A DNA stretch of 64,000 nt, from positions 124,001 to 188,000 of the forward strand of contig JAVLUZ010000193.1 of assembly GCA_036768485.1 (NCBI GenBank), in the 5' to 3' direction. Positions 1-11,397 of the stretch are shown piece by piece. How positions within the stretch are numbered: the stretch's first letter is position 1; each line of letters begins with the position of its first letter. A program made the position numbers and the translations under genes. The notes under the pieces were generated by a model. That model was not told the origin of the DNA. It saw only the letters and a list, made by a program, of their open reading frames with translations, and made no database searches. Source of the stretch: Mermis nigrescens. Taxonomy: Eukaryota; Nematoda; Enoplea; Mermithida; Mermithidae.

Positions 1-368
1 AGCTATACTTTTTGGCTTCTAGTCACCAAAAACACTAAATTTGAGTTATGACATAGGAAACAATGTGTTTATGGAATTTTTCCTGCGCTTCGCGCCTTAT
101 TTATTGTTTATATATGTTTTTTTGTCTTCTAGACCGCTCAAAACCGCCAAGTTTGAACTCGACATGGAATATGTCAATTTTTTCGGCGTTTAGCGCTGAA
201 TTATTCATTATCTGCATTGTTTTTCTCAGCAGCACAATGATTGAGGCAAGAGATAAGAAATAATTCGTCGATTAAGTGATGAGAAATCAGCTTAAATGAT
301 TAATTTGTTGTATATCAATATGAAATAAAGTGAAAAATTGTTTGAAAGTTTTCTTCACTGTCGCATAG

Positions 369-512
369 AGCTCGCCGAGATACGCTCAAAACTCACTTTA
401 CTCTCGCCTATCTCCTACTTGTTCTCGAGATATTTGGCCTCGAAAATTTCCGGAAATAAAATCCTGGATACGGGCCTTGAAGACAATCATTTAGTATTTC
501 TGAGCTCACACG
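369..512 (+). CDS. LRR gene, internal exon
   Basis: Internal exon of a leucine-rich-repeat protein whose 5' part lies left of the window. The frame (phase 1 in, phase 1 out) ends in an LRR-like stretch containing ISGNKI and GLEDNHLVFLSSH. The donor CACG|GTAAGTTT at 513 is near-perfect. The start is less sure: acceptor GCATAG at 368 gives a 144-nt exon (twice 72 nt, the size of two 24-residue LRRs), while the better pyrimidine tract ends at CTCGAG (428) and would give an 84-nt exon. The phase-1 end matches the next exon at 952, and the joined reading gives the LRR spacing L-x2-L-x2-L-x-L. Confidence 0.4.
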
Positions 513-951
513 GTAAGTTTCTAAGTCCAAAAAAGCTATATAGCTAGTTTTCTGAGCCCAAAAAGGCTATACAACTGGTTTTCTGAGCTAAAAAAGGCCA
601 AATAATTAATTTTCTGAGCCTTAAAGAGCATATGTAGCAGTGCTTTTTCGGCCGAAATGGCTGTTTAGCTATCAATTTTTCAAAACTCAGGGGGAATAAT
701 ACCCCCCTCTCACCCCCATGCTCTTGTATGATATGCGTGTATGCCTACTATTGTTATTTGTACTGCCGATATTTGATCTATTACGATCGCTTTACCGTGC
801 TATATATACATAAGTAACTCAAATCCAATAACTTATTATATTTTTCGCGCATTATCACCTAAAACTATAACTGGAATTATAATTTAAAATCTGCCTGGAC
901 AACATATTTTTTAAACAATTATTGAATTAGAAATGTACAATTATGTTTTAG

Positions 952-1022
952 CATTGAAGAGCCTTCGAAAATTGAACCTGAACAGCACACAATTGTCGGC
1001 CAAAACGTTCCTGGTACTTAAA
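952..1022 (+). CDS. LRR gene, internal exon (one repeat)
   Basis: A 71-nt exon between acceptor TTATGTTTTAG and donor CTTAAA|GTAAGA. Read from phase 1 it encodes LKSLRKLNLNSTQLSAKTFL plus three residues, a textbook LRR register (L-x2-L-x2-L-x-L-x2-[NT]-x-L). Phase in (1) matches the exon ending at 512 and phase out (0) matches the exon at 1291. A second open frame exists (IEEPSKIEPEQ..., ending in TAA at the donor), but it does not fit the neighbouring exons. LRRs are protein-binding repeats; whether this one is extracellular cannot be told from this part. Confidence 0.6.
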
Positions 1023-1290
1023 GTAAGATTTATTATTTATTTACACACTTTACAGCACGATATTTTGTTTAAAGTTTGCTATTCGTGCTTACTGTGCTTG
1101 ACTCACGTTTGATTGGTTACTCAAAGCTTATTAATCAATTTTTTCATCGCATCATTTTCTCGTAACGTTTTATGCCTCAAGCTTTATTACTGTACACTAT
1201 TGTAGCTCAATAGGTAGGGAGCGGTTGCCCGTAAATCATATTGATTTGTACATATGTTAGTTTACACTATCTTCCCGTTTTCGTTTGCAG

Positions 1291-1365
1291 ACGGAACTAC
1301 CGTTTTTGCAAGAGGTAGACGTTCGTTATACGGAAGCTTGGTGCGCGGACGATATAATCACGTGA
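1291..1365 (+). CDS. LRR gene, probable last exon
   Basis: Follows a very strong acceptor (CTTCCCGTTTTCGTTTGCAG). Phase 0 continues the previous exon: TELPFLQEVDVRYTEAWCAD, then four residues and TGA at 1363-1365. The LPFLQEVDV stretch is one more LRR strand; the Trp-Cys after it recalls the start of an LRR C-terminal cap, but no full cap is present. No AATAAA was found soon after, so further exons cannot be excluded (a weak GTGCGC donor lies inside). The stop codon overlaps the first TCACGTGA palindrome. Confidence 0.5.
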   Translation, partial: TELPFLQEVDVRYTEAWCADDIIT

Positions 1366-1470
1366 TTGGGCGAATCGCTTTTGGATTGGCTGAACATAGT
1401 CATGTGACACTCTTACTCATGGTCACGTGACTGGACGACTGGGAATCACGTGACTTTCCCGTGATTGGTT
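1357..1470. promoter_or_regulatory. E-box / CCAAT-box cluster
   Basis: Three TCACGTGA palindromes (1358-1365, 1423-1430, 1446-1453), a CATGTG half-match (1401) and three ATTGG (inverted CCAAT) boxes (from about 1364, 1384 and 1463) lie within about 110 bp. The middle one is the full ten-base GTCACGTGAC bound by MITF/TFE- or USF-type bHLH-zip factors in animals. No transcript start is known here, so the promoter role is inferred from motif density alone. Confidence 0.45.
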
Positions 1471-1663
1471 TATCGAACGTCTCCCTCCCGCTTTTATCGT
1501 TCGATTTTTCCCACGCTTTTTTGACGACGAACTTACCGTCAGAATCCGTCTATTCTTCTATCGAAGCTTTACTTTATACTATTAGGCGTTATTAGCCTCC
1601 TTGAGATTTCCTTATGCTACGATTCCGCCTTTTTGTCTATCTTAGTCTAGCCATCGTGACGCG

Positions 1664-1671
1664 TATAAATA
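1664..1671 (+). promoter_or_regulatory. TATA-like box
   Basis: TATAAATA in the context CGTATAAATACG, about 200 bp downstream of the E-box cluster. The same CGTATAAATACG core occurs at 45828-45839 below a CCAAT box. No coding exon was recognised directly downstream. Confidence 0.25.
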
Positions 1672-4089
1672 CGCCCATTTTTGTTGAGCATCGTTCGAAA
1701 ATGCGGTTGGCCGAGCGCCAAGTGGTCGGCGGGCATTTGGCATAAGAGAAAATGCAAGTTGGTAGTTTGTTGGGGTCTGGGACTTCCTGAAACCAAAAAC
1801 CCTCCTCCGGCTCTTAAAATTCAATTTAATTTTTCGCTTTTAGCAATTTTCTATGTCAATTATAATTGTTGAAAAATGAAAATTATGGTTTTGCCCCTAT
1901 TTTTAAGCATTTTTGATCTTTGGAACTTGTTGAACCTTCCAAATTTCGGCACCTGCGTACTGGAAGTAGTCTTTCTATTTAAATTGTTTACTCTGTTGAA
2001 ATGGTAGCGTAGGCTTAATGAGCGATGAAAATAGACATTTTTGGGCTTTTTGCCCGAAATTCTGAACTTTTGGCCACGTCACTATATAATGCATAGAAAA
2101 ATATCTGTTTTTCATATCGAATAAAGTTGAGACATTTTTGGAAGTATTGCCGAACTTTTAACGTTACATTTTCAGTTCAAAGTCGGCATGGATGATTCGT
2201 GGTATTGTAGATCGGATAGACTGTAGAGCTTTTAAATCTTGTTTTGACCTTCGCATCGAGAAGCAGTGAATTAAAAAGCTTCAGAATATAACGCGCGTAA
2301 AATAAGGCTCAAATCGAATTCTTAATTAATACCTACTTTACACCACTCGTCAAAAGTTATCCAAACTTTTCTAGACTTATAATTTTTTTAGAGAATGGTC
2401 TATTATTGTATGTCCTGATTGAGGTTGGTGGTTTCTACGTTAAACTGCGAGGTTTTAAAGGCTTGCGTGCAGCAATTTCGGATTTTCAGACTCATTAAGT
2501 GTAAACAAAAGTAAGCGATCCTCGACGTCTGTCTATTAAACCAGTGGGTAGCGCACAAAATTGAAATTCAAATAGATGGATTACTCTGCAGGTTGACTTT
2601 AAACTATCTTTACGATTAATTTTTACTCAAATGAAAGCTTAGTGTAAAGCGAAAAGTTCCGATCGCTTGACACGACCGACTGCATCGAACGACCGTATAC
2701 TGTACAAAATTTTTATGATTAGCATCTAATGCTGTATTGCTCTGGCATCCAATTAAATTATTCGAATATAAGAATATTACGCGCGACATTTGCCCGATTG
2801 CGCTTTACACGTGCACACCAGGTATGCGCTTTACTGTACATTCGCCTGTATATTTTGCTTACGTATTAAAGATTTACTTTACACCATTGTGTACTTGACT
2901 AGTTTACATCGCCCAGTGTTCTTTCTTCCGTTAGCTTATGATATGTCGATTAGGGTGCGTTTATGTACATTTGGCCCTTTGCCAAAATTCGATGCATTCG
3001 ATCTGTAGCGGTTCTCTTTACACTCTTCTTACCAATCGACAAATTTCCTCACATCCATCTTTTCTGTCGTCTCGTTTGAGTTTTGTTATTCGATTTATCG
3101 ATCGTGCTTGAATTCTTTATTCGCTGTCATTTTGTCTTTCTAAATGCTGCACCCATTGCAGTTTATGACTGATTAATTAATAACTAATTATAAAATAATG
3201 ATTAATTGATTGATACATGATTAATGGCGCCGTGTGTTCTTGTAATGTCCATCCATTTGCCGCTGAAATATGCATTTGTGTATATTTGCATCAGTTTACC
3301 CGTCTCCACTGGTTTACAATTCATTAGCTCACGTTTAGAGTAATCTATAGCTATGTCCCTAATGCAATTGTTCATTAATTGTAATCAGTTTACTTCTGTG
3401 TAAGCACCTTAGGTCAATGCTTTAGGCGGCTGATTTATAACCCGCAATTTTATGTTTCATGTTAATTATAGGAGAACAATAGTGATTAGGGGATTCAAAC
3501 TTAAGAGCTATCACGCCCATCTTGATTATTATCCTAAAATTACTGTCAACATTCTCCAGTGGTGCTTAATTTTGGCTTAAATCCAATTTAAAATTATTAG
3601 GTAAATACAAAACTGAAATAATAGTTCTTTGTGCCGCTTATTCCTTTATTGACTTGCATAGCTCCGGTAGTGTCTGTATATGTGCGTGTGAGTATTTATT
3701 GAATAACGTGTTCTGATGTTGATTAACGTATTAGTGTTAAATAAAAACCTCCAATATATTATATAACGGGCGTATTAATCTTTCGATCAGTCAGATTCTG
3801 AGCGGTGAAAAATATAGAATGGTCTGCGTTAATGGATATTTCTTTGTAAACAGGGCATCGACTGAGCTTAAAATTATTCGCAATGTAAAGTGCAAACGGA
3901 AGTATTGTTTCATACGAACACCTGAGTCGTCTCGTAGGTAATTCTTAAGAAAATTGTACAGTTTAGAGAACACGTGCGTGCGTCGACTTGCGTAAAAATG
4001 ATCCATGTGCTTTTTCGCTCTTTAACACTTGTCTAGTTTTTTGTTCGCTGCGCGTAAGCGCGGGCGTTGGGTGGGACCGTGTGCGCGTG
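1672..4089. other. low-copy intergenic or intronic sequence
   Basis: No exon I can defend and no clear transposon end. It holds scattered AT-rich sequence and many GTTTACA/TGTAAA words. A possible 47-nt exon near 2474-2520 (acceptor TGCGTGCAG, donor AAAA|GTAAGC) has no partner and is not called. Confidence 0.4.
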
Positions 4090-4222
4090 AGTATTTGGAC
4101 CCCCCACTTCTCCCTACTCAAAATCGATAGAGTTCGGAACTGGATTTCAGGAATAATTTATCGATTTTTTGAATTGGTTAACCCGATCCAGAGCCCCCAG
4201 GATTTGGTCGCTGCCTATGTTT
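4090..4222. mobile_element. degraded MITE relic
   Basis: Contains the family words GACCCCCCA, AATCGAT and CCCCCAGGATTTGGTCGCTGCC seen in other diverged copies, but no intact ends or target duplication. Confidence 0.4.
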
Positions 4223-4975
4223 AATTTAGCCCGTCTTATCCCAGCTTCCATTCACGCATTATGGTAGACCCACCCCAAATTTGACTTTTAGCTTAATCGT
4301 TGGGATTTTGGCCCACGGCAGCGTGTCTATAGTTTTTGCCCCAGGCGACATGGCTATCTCATAAATTTCAAAAGCAGCTTCTATTCAATTCTATAAATTT
4401 GTTTAATAGGGCAGCCTTGGGGTTTGGCGGCTGAAAGGGGAATGGATAGCTTTGCTGCTCTAATAACCTATAATCTGTTTTGCATAAGTTTGGGCATAAA
4501 TTTTAAGAATTTTTTCGAAAGAGCCGACGGATTACGATATATCAAATAAATGCTATAATCGCAATCTGCTGATTGTCGGACATAGATTTTTAAATGTATG
4601 CCTGCACTTGTGTGAAATAGAGTCAGGGATGAGCGCTGGGCTAAATGGGAAATCGGGTGTATAGCCCCTTAGAGGATTGTCCGACCGTAAGTACCTAACA
4701 CACAGGCGGGACCGCCGCACAAAATGATCGCGGGGTAAGTACTTAAATTGTGCTTGATTTATTGGTTCCAGACCTCCACCTAATCGCCATGATTAGGAAG
4801 TGATTTTGAATGAATTTGAATTGTTTCAGATGTCGAAAAGCAATGAAGACATTTGGTTCCACGATAATTGAGAGATGACGAAAAACGAGGTTGCGTAGGT
4901 ACATAGCACTCTAAAATAAAACACTAATTAATCCGGACTTCATATAACACAACGACCGAAATCAGTAGTCACAGC

Positions 4976-5234
4976 CATACGTGGGCAGCAAGAAAATTCT
5001 GGGGGTGCAAGGTTTTTTTGAAGGTCAAAAAATGGCCTTAAAAATGGTGGTATGGCGATAAGAACACCATTTTTCGACGTTTCTCATCAAGCACTATCCA
5101 TTGGCATCAAAAAATTGCGAAAAAACGAAAAAAATTTTCAAAAATTGAATTCTGGGTAGGTATTTTGATTTCTGGGGGTATTTTGGTTTCTGGGGGTGCA
5201 TACCCCCCCCTCAAACCCCCCACGCCCAGGTGTG
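4976..5234. mobile_element. hAT-like MITE, family A
   Basis: Full copy. Ends CATACGTGGGC and GCCCAGGTGTG are inverted relatives. Both sides carry the 8-bp duplication GTCACAGC (4968-4975 and 5235-5242). Internal hallmark words: CGACGTTTCTCATCAAGC, ATTGGCATCAAAAAATTGCG, AATTGAATTCTGGG. Eight-bp target sites point to a hAT-type transposase acting in trans. Confidence 0.85.
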
Positions 5235-5352
5235 GTCACAGCAAATAACTTCGCAATATTGGCTAGGTTTAACACTTACTATTCGAAAGCTAACGAAGTA
5301 AGCATTACGAAGACACTCACAATTTTCTATCTCTTTGTTCTAACGCATATAA

Positions 5353-5585
5353 ATGTACAGTCCGGCTCAAGATGACGGAGCCAGGTCGCCAAGGTCAAAG
5401 CCCCAAAATTGTACACAACGAAAACGACGCAGAACGGGTCTCATGCAAGACGGCGAAATAGGACGTTTGTCAAACAATGAAACAAAAGCAGGGTCGCAAC
5501 TCGCAAGAGACAACAAACGGGGAGCACGAGAAAGACAGCCAACAGCAAGCGTGACGGCAAGAGCCGCCAACAGACGCAACAACAC
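5353..5585 (+). pseudogene. GC-richer degraded reading frame
   Basis: An island of higher G+C, purine-rich sequence unlike its surroundings. The frame starting at ATG 5374 reads MTEPGRQGQSPKIVHNENDA and continues acidic/Gln-rich with in-frame stops after about 30 and 60 residues. The 5353 frame is open for 96 codons but is only Arg/Gln/Asn-rich. It could be the remnant of a retroelement gag or of a captured exon; I do not recognise it. Confidence 0.25.
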
Positions 5586-5899
5586 CATGGGGGGCAGCAC
5601 CGGAATTCTGAAGGGGGGGCGGTGCAAGATTTTCCAAAGGTAAAAAATTTATCTTAAAAATGGTGATATGGCGAAAAACCATTTTTCAGCGTTTCTCATC
5701 GAGCACTATCCATTGGCATTAAAAAAATTCAAACATTGAATTTTCGGGGTGGGAGTATTTTGTTTTCTGGGGAGAGTATACGAACTTCGAAAAACAATGA
5801 AGACATTTGGTTCCACGATAATTTAGAGATAACGAAAAAAGAGGTTGCGTAGGTACCTACATGGCACTCTAAAATAAAACACCCCCATGCCTACGTGTG
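5586..5899. mobile_element. hAT-like MITE, family A, with internal filler
   Basis: Ends CATGGGGGGCAGC and CCTACGTGTG, with imperfect 8-bp duplication AACAACAC/AACAGCAC. Its right third (about 5788-5882) is not family sequence but a near copy of genomic sequence at about 4833-4923, next to the neighbouring copy. Confidence 0.65.
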
Positions 5900-5969
5900 A
5901 ACAGCACTACTCTACTTACATATAACAGATACAGTAATTATGTAAATTAAGTGATACTTGATTACATTG

Positions 5970-6575
5970 GTATATTATATTATCATATTATACTATTATA
6001 TTATATATTATATATTATAATATATTATTATATTATAATATATTATAATATATTAATATATTATTATATAATATAATATATATTATGTTATATTATATTA
6101 TATTATTATAATATATTTTATTATATTATTATATTATTATATTATTATATTATATATTATATATTATAATATATTATATTATTATAATAATATTTTTACT
6201 ATATTATTATTACATTTATATATTATATTATTATATCATTATATCATATATTATATTATATTATTATATTAATATTTTTATTATATTATTATTACATTTA
6301 TATCATTTCTACATTATATTATTATATCATTATATTATATATTATATATTATATTATATTATATTATTATTATATTATATTATTATATTAATATATTATA
6401 TGTATATTATACAATATATTAGATTATATTATATTATCATGTTATTATTATATTATATTATTATTTATTATTATATTAATATATTATGTTATATATTATA
6501 TTATATTATATTATTATATGATATTATAATATATTATTGTAATATGTAATACATATTATATTATATTATATTATT
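5970..6575. repeat. (ATTATA)n AT microsatellite
   Basis: About 600 bp of interspersed ATTATA/TATATTA/ATATT units almost free of G and C. Confidence 0.95.
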
Positions 6576-6671
6576 CCTGATGGCTACAGTATGTGCTGCA
6601 TCGAGCAGCCGCTGTAAGCGGCTGGCACGAAAAAGGGCCTAAAGGCAAACCCATGTACATAGAAGCTGTTC

Positions 6672-7151
6672 TGTAAAAAATTGTCGGATTTACCCAACAA
6701 AGTTGAGTGTAAATCTACGCCACAACTTTGTTGAATCAATCGAAGTTGTCCAATTCAATTCTTGCTGAATTAATGCATAAGAAAAGTTATGTAAAGTCTA
6801 AACCACTTTTACGGACCAAGTACACATGTGAAAAAAGTTAGGTTAATCCTACCCAACATCCAAATACGTGTGCATGCACGCTTAGCGGCTATTCAAGCCA
6901 CCGCCTGCACATACTGGCGCAAAAAGGCTTCTCATCTTGAAGATAGGATGCAGGTGATGGTGTTGCTCCATGATATGAGCAAATTTTGTAGCATACTTGT
7001 AAGGGTCTAATTGCGCACATTCGCTAGCTGTGTATGTCAGGCATAGGTCAACTTTTGCTGGGTAAATCTAACACAACTTTAAACCCAACAAAGTTGGGTT
7101 AAAAGGCCATTAACCCAACTTTGTTGGAAAAATTCAACAATTTTTTTTACA
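6672..7151. mobile_element. MITE with ACCCAACAAAGTTG ends
   Basis: Inverted ends TGTAAAAAATTGTCGGATTT and (reverse strand) TGTAAAAAAAATTGTTGAAT, each followed by CCAACAAAGTTG. More CAACAAAGTTG inverted words lie just inside both ends. Target duplication not clear. Confidence 0.55.
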
Positions 7152-7312
7152 TTGTGCCGTCTTACAATGCTACGTACTTTTACAGAAAATATTTGACTTT
7201 TGTCCATTTTTGACCGTCATTTTACTTTATTTTCGCCGAAAAACTCCCTGACACGTCGGTTCTAAATTACCCCGCCGCAGCCGGTACTCCAACCTCCCCG
7301 AAAACAATCGAT

Positions 7313-7629
7313 AAATGCTCCGATGGAACAAAAAGGACGAATTAATATACATATTTGCAATAACGCATCATTAAGGACATAAATGGAGGGTACTAGGGAA
7401 AAGTACATATGTATGTACTGTGAAATTTCTAAGAATCTACTAAAAATTAGACTTCCGCTAAAGGCAAAAAATAAAAGTACATTCCGCGCTCTGCAGAAGG
7501 GAGTTGCACCTCCGAAAAAATATGAATTCTTAGAAAAGAAGCGTAGTAGTCTCCTCCTTTAATATCTTCAATGATGCGCAATTCCAAGTGAATTCGTCTT
7601 TTTTGTTCCATCGGAGCATTTTCTTTCCT
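7313..7629. mobile_element. MITE, GCTCCGATGGAAC family (short copy)
   Basis: Starts AATGCTCCGATGGAACAAAA and ends with its inverse TTTGTTCCATCGGAGCATTT. The outermost GCAAAG bases are eroded on the left. Same family as 30232-30817 and 62255-63546. Confidence 0.65.
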
Positions 7630-7868
7630 AATACTCCGCTTTTAATTAGCTTGATTTGAGTAAATGGACCTTTTGAACAATTTCCACGCCAACGTTTTTT
7701 GAGAGACGAAATAAAGATACAGTAATCAAATTTTAGGTATGAATGTAAACAACCTTTATTGACTTCTGCACAAAAATTGAAGACAAGAAGTTATTAGCTA
7801 GTTGTATGTAAAGTTTCGTTACTGCAGCTATTATAAAATATACGGTAACAAACCACAATAATGACAGC

Positions 7869-8017
7869 TAGGTGGGCAGCACCAAAATTCTGGGGATGCA
7901 AGGTCAAAAAGTGGTCTTAAAAATGGCGGTATGGCGAAAAACACAATATTTTAGCGTTTTGCATGAGGCACTATCCGTTGGCATCGAAAATTCAGAAAAA
8001 AACAATGTCCACGTGTG
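7869..8017. mobile_element. hAT-like MITE, family A (internally deleted)
   Basis: Shortened copy of about 149 bp with a perfect 8-bp duplication ATGACAGC (7861-7868, 8018-8025). The right half of the element body is missing. Confidence 0.75.
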
Positions 8018-8099
8018 ATGACAGCAGTCCAAGAACGCAGAAAGTAACATTCTGCTGAACATCAGTATTAATTTTTATCAACAAGACAAAATTACGTTA

Positions 8100-9330
8100 A
8101 TTATATCAAATGATTTCAAAATTTTTGTGCAAATACTGGATATAAGGAAAACTTACACTCAGATTCGTAATCCTCACATTACATTGAACATTTTTAAAAA
8201 ATGATGCATCCGCAACGCTCTAGAGCTAATCTTAATTTCTAGTGTAAACTACACAACTACCTACTGAATGATTTAAGTCAGATTCATAATTCTGGTATTT
8301 CTATCAATATTTATGAAAAGATTAACTCTCCACAATGGTCTGAAGATAAATAAAAATTATATGTAAATTTTTTTCACCACTGTTAAGGTTAAGCAAACGC
8401 ACTCAACTGACGTATGACGTTTGACCCCTAGTACGTTTTTAGACTTGTGATCATGTCCGGACAACACCAGAAAAAGCTCAATATCAATGTAAGTAAACAC
8501 AATTTGCCACGAAGTGTACCCGTCATAAAGTACTTTATTTTTATTTTGTTCGACATATCCCGACTTCTTGGCGAACAAAAAAGGGCAAAAACTATTTTTC
8601 AACCATCCACACATTATTAATTTTAAAAATCTGAACCTAACTTCCCAATGAGTGTGAAGAAATTTGGTTTAAGCCAGTTTCTAGCCTTTGAATCGTAGTA
8701 CGTTTGGATGTGAAAAAGTTCTATCCGCATCCTTGTTGAGATATTTACCAAACAAAAAAGGGAAGCAAACATTTTTTCGCCTGTTAAACCCTAGATTTTG
8801 AACTTTACACCTCCAGAAGTAACTCAATATTGAGTTTTTAAACACCGCTTGCTACGATATGTTGCATTTAGAACGAACTTAATTTTTATTCCATTCAATG
8901 GGTCCCGACTTATGACCGGAGAAGTTGTCAGAGAAATCTGAGACAATACCTGTTTTTCACACTATCCACTGAAGTGTAAAGTTTAAACCCAATATCTAAC
9001 TCCGAATTGAGCGTATAAAAATGTTTGCTAGTGACCCAAAAGTAGCCCTTGAGTTATAGTACGCTTCTGTCAGAAAATTTTTTTTGGTCTTAGAAACGGG
9101 AGTTGTTGTCAGACAAAAATGATTAAAATATGGTTTTCCACTCTGAAATTCTTCACACTGTTTACGCTGCTACCCTGAAAATAAGTCACATTTTAGGAAA
9201 TTAAAAAAAGCGTTTCAATCTTACTCAATAGTCTACTATTTAAAAAAAACCAGACAAAACAGAATGCAAAACTGAATTAGTTAAGTCGAGCGTCTCCGAT
9301 CAGATTTTGAAAAGCTATGTTATAACCTTA
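8100..9330. repeat. long dispersed repeat, copy 1
   Basis: Matches about 54850-56210 over its length, for example CTTACACTCAGATTCGTAAT, AACTGACGTATGACGTTTGA and GCACTGAAGTG-like words. It contains degenerate internal repeats of AGATTCGTAATCCTGACGTT followed by CGCAACGCTCTAGA. In both places a GCTCCGATGGAAC MITE precedes it, so the two may form one larger element. No coding capacity seen. Confidence 0.65.
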
Positions 9331-10250
9331 AAGTAAAACTTTATACGCTCTTTAATAGGACTGTAAGAACACCCACCACGAATTTTTTATTATTAATCTT
9401 CAAAAAAAGCTTACCTTCTAGATTCGTCCCGTTATGTCTTTAGGCGGGCTAATATGTATCTTAGGGGTACCCAAGTTTATTATACATAAGTACGCGCTAA
9501 CGCGCTACCTATGATCTGTCGGCATTAGCACGTAATTTCTAATCCGAATAATGAACTTCGTTGGCGTGCTGTTCAGAATGGATTAGAAAATTTTTTTTAA
9601 ATTTTGAAATATCATGAATTTCGGTTTTTAAGTCTCAATAATAACGCCAGTAAGTTGTAAATCGGATTTTTAGTTTCAGGACAAAATTCTGTACTGGAAT
9701 ATCTGCGCTTAAAAAATTTAAAAAGAATGCGATATTAAGAAATGCGTTTTAAAAATTAATGTTATCCGAAAAACGTCAACGCTTAGCCACCAAGCTTTCT
9801 GTCGATAAAAATTCTTAAAATTATATGCCCGAAGATCGTTGTGGGCCAAAAAATGCATCTTATTAAATTACGGTTTAACCCTCTCCCAGAATTCCCATGC
9901 AGTGCATGCGTGGTTTACACTCCAAGTTCAATTGAAATATGGTACCTACTGTTTTACTTAGCAGTTTGAATGGTAAGGCCTCTATGACAAACGGATGAGA
10001 AAAATCAATAGGTTATTACGAAACTTGTAACACTCCCAATAAACGAAGAATTCGTCGAATTAAGATCAGTTGCATAGAACTTCCAGCCGCATTCGATACC
10101 AAACCATTATATCCGTTTACTCTGGTACGATATGTATTGTTTACTCATTCCAACCAAATATTGTAATCCTTAAGAATACGAGCGTAAAATTAGGTGAAAA
10201 AATTATAATTTGCTTCGTTTGTTAGTAAAGCAAAGTTTAAATTGGAAGGG
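9331..10250. other. no feature recognised
   Basis: AT-rich, no tandem structure, no MITE ends, no exon with paired splice sites. The first 150 bp may still belong to the preceding dispersed repeat. Confidence 0.35.
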
Positions 10251-10251
10251 C

Positions 10252-10402
10252 CATAGGTGAACTGCAGACCGATCCGGGGGTCCGACAGGGCGAAATCACC
10301 AAAAATAGCATCATAAACTTAATTCTGGGGTTCTATCGATTTTAGGGGCTTTCAGATTTTGGAAACCCAAGTTCTAAACCCCCGCCCCTAAGCCCATGTA
10401 TA
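10252..10402. mobile_element. degraded family-A relic
   Basis: Begins CATAGGTGAACTGCAGACCG and ends CCCGCCCCTAAGCCCATGTA, resembling eroded family-A ends around a short body with ATCGATTTTAGGGG. No duplication. Confidence 0.35.
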
Positions 10403-10477
10403 ATGAGAATTCTCCCTCATTTATATACGTAGTGCTGTATATAAAATGGCAAGTTTAAGTAAGCAGTACTCTCTTAC

Positions 10478-10620
10478 AAATGGAGTACAGCAAAAACCGA
10501 GCGTCAACTCGTGCAATATAGAAATACGGTGAATAATATTTAAAAAAACCGCAGACTAGATCCGAAAGGACAATATAAACGATCGTACATATTCGAGTCA
10601 TGTTGAAAATTCTCGATGGC
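10478..10620 (-). other. exon-like open frame, not assigned
   Basis: Flanked by a good acceptor (TTTTCTCTGAAAAATTTCAG) and donor (ATTT|GTAAGAG). Read from phase 2 it is fully open and hydrophobic (MTRICTIVYIVLSDLVCGFF). Another frame gives AIENFQHDSNMYDRLYCPFG before a stop. It lies 3' of the apparent stop of the receptor gene (11398), and its phases do not join the exon at 11468. It could be an alternative 3' exon, a separate gene or chance. Confidence 0.2.
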
Positions 10621-11397
10621 CTGAAATTTTTCAGAGAAAAAGTCAATTCATTTATTCGAACCAGAAAAGATAATTTTTCGACATTTTCTCATCATCAAGC
10701 TCTATGCAATGACATGAATTGAGATTATGAAAAATTTGAAAAAATTCTCCCAAAATAAAATTCCAGGGCCTAACCTATCTTGTGGGAATATGCCGAGTTC
10801 GCCTGTCAATGCTTTGAGGTCTGTGAGGTCCGCATGGGGCAAAAGTAAAAAAGTCGCAAAAAAACTGCGAAAATTCAACTGTGGGGTCTAGCGAAATCTG
10901 TGCGGTGGGGGTATTTTGGATTCTCGGGAGTCTGATCGACCCCCAACACGAGTTCATACGAGTACCGATGTTCCAAAAAACCTTGCAGTACTATTTTATG
11001 AATTTTTACCGGTTAAACTAACACTTAGGGATATTACGGACCAGCTTGATAAAGTTAGAGAAAACAAGCAGCGAATAATACCCCAAGAAGGAAGGAGGGA
11101 AAATTTCCCGGGGGGAGACGGGAATCGGATGAATAACAAAACTTTTCAGCGAAAGTGCTTGAAATTGAATAAAATAGGGATTAATTTAGTCTTTATGCAA
11201 TTTGAGCATTTATACCAGGTTTTTGAAGCCAACATTAGCCCAGAAAAGCTTAGCGAGAAGCATAAACTCAGAAAACGCCACTCAACCGCGAATTTAAATC
11301 TATATTTGTATTGTTTTACTGTTTTTCATATTTAGTCCTCCTCTTGACTTAAATCACTAAAGGATTTCCGACAATAAATTTACGTATTCTCCTACAA

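Noticed and set aside
1690..1745. tRNA-like GGTTGGCCGAGCGCCAAGTG stretch
   Set aside because: Resembles a Leu/Ser tRNA A box but has no B box or closing stems.
2474..2520. Possible 47-nt exon with acceptor and GTAAGC donor
   Set aside because: No neighbouring exon in phase and two equally open frames.
10478..10620. Kinase or juxtamembrane exon of the receptor
   Set aside because: Phases do not join the exon ending at 11398 and no kinase motif is present; listed only as an exon-like frame.
10916..11335. 139-codon + strand frame
   Set aside because: Starts in MITE-like sequence, has no splice partner, and overlaps no recognisable domain; length alone is not enough in this genome.
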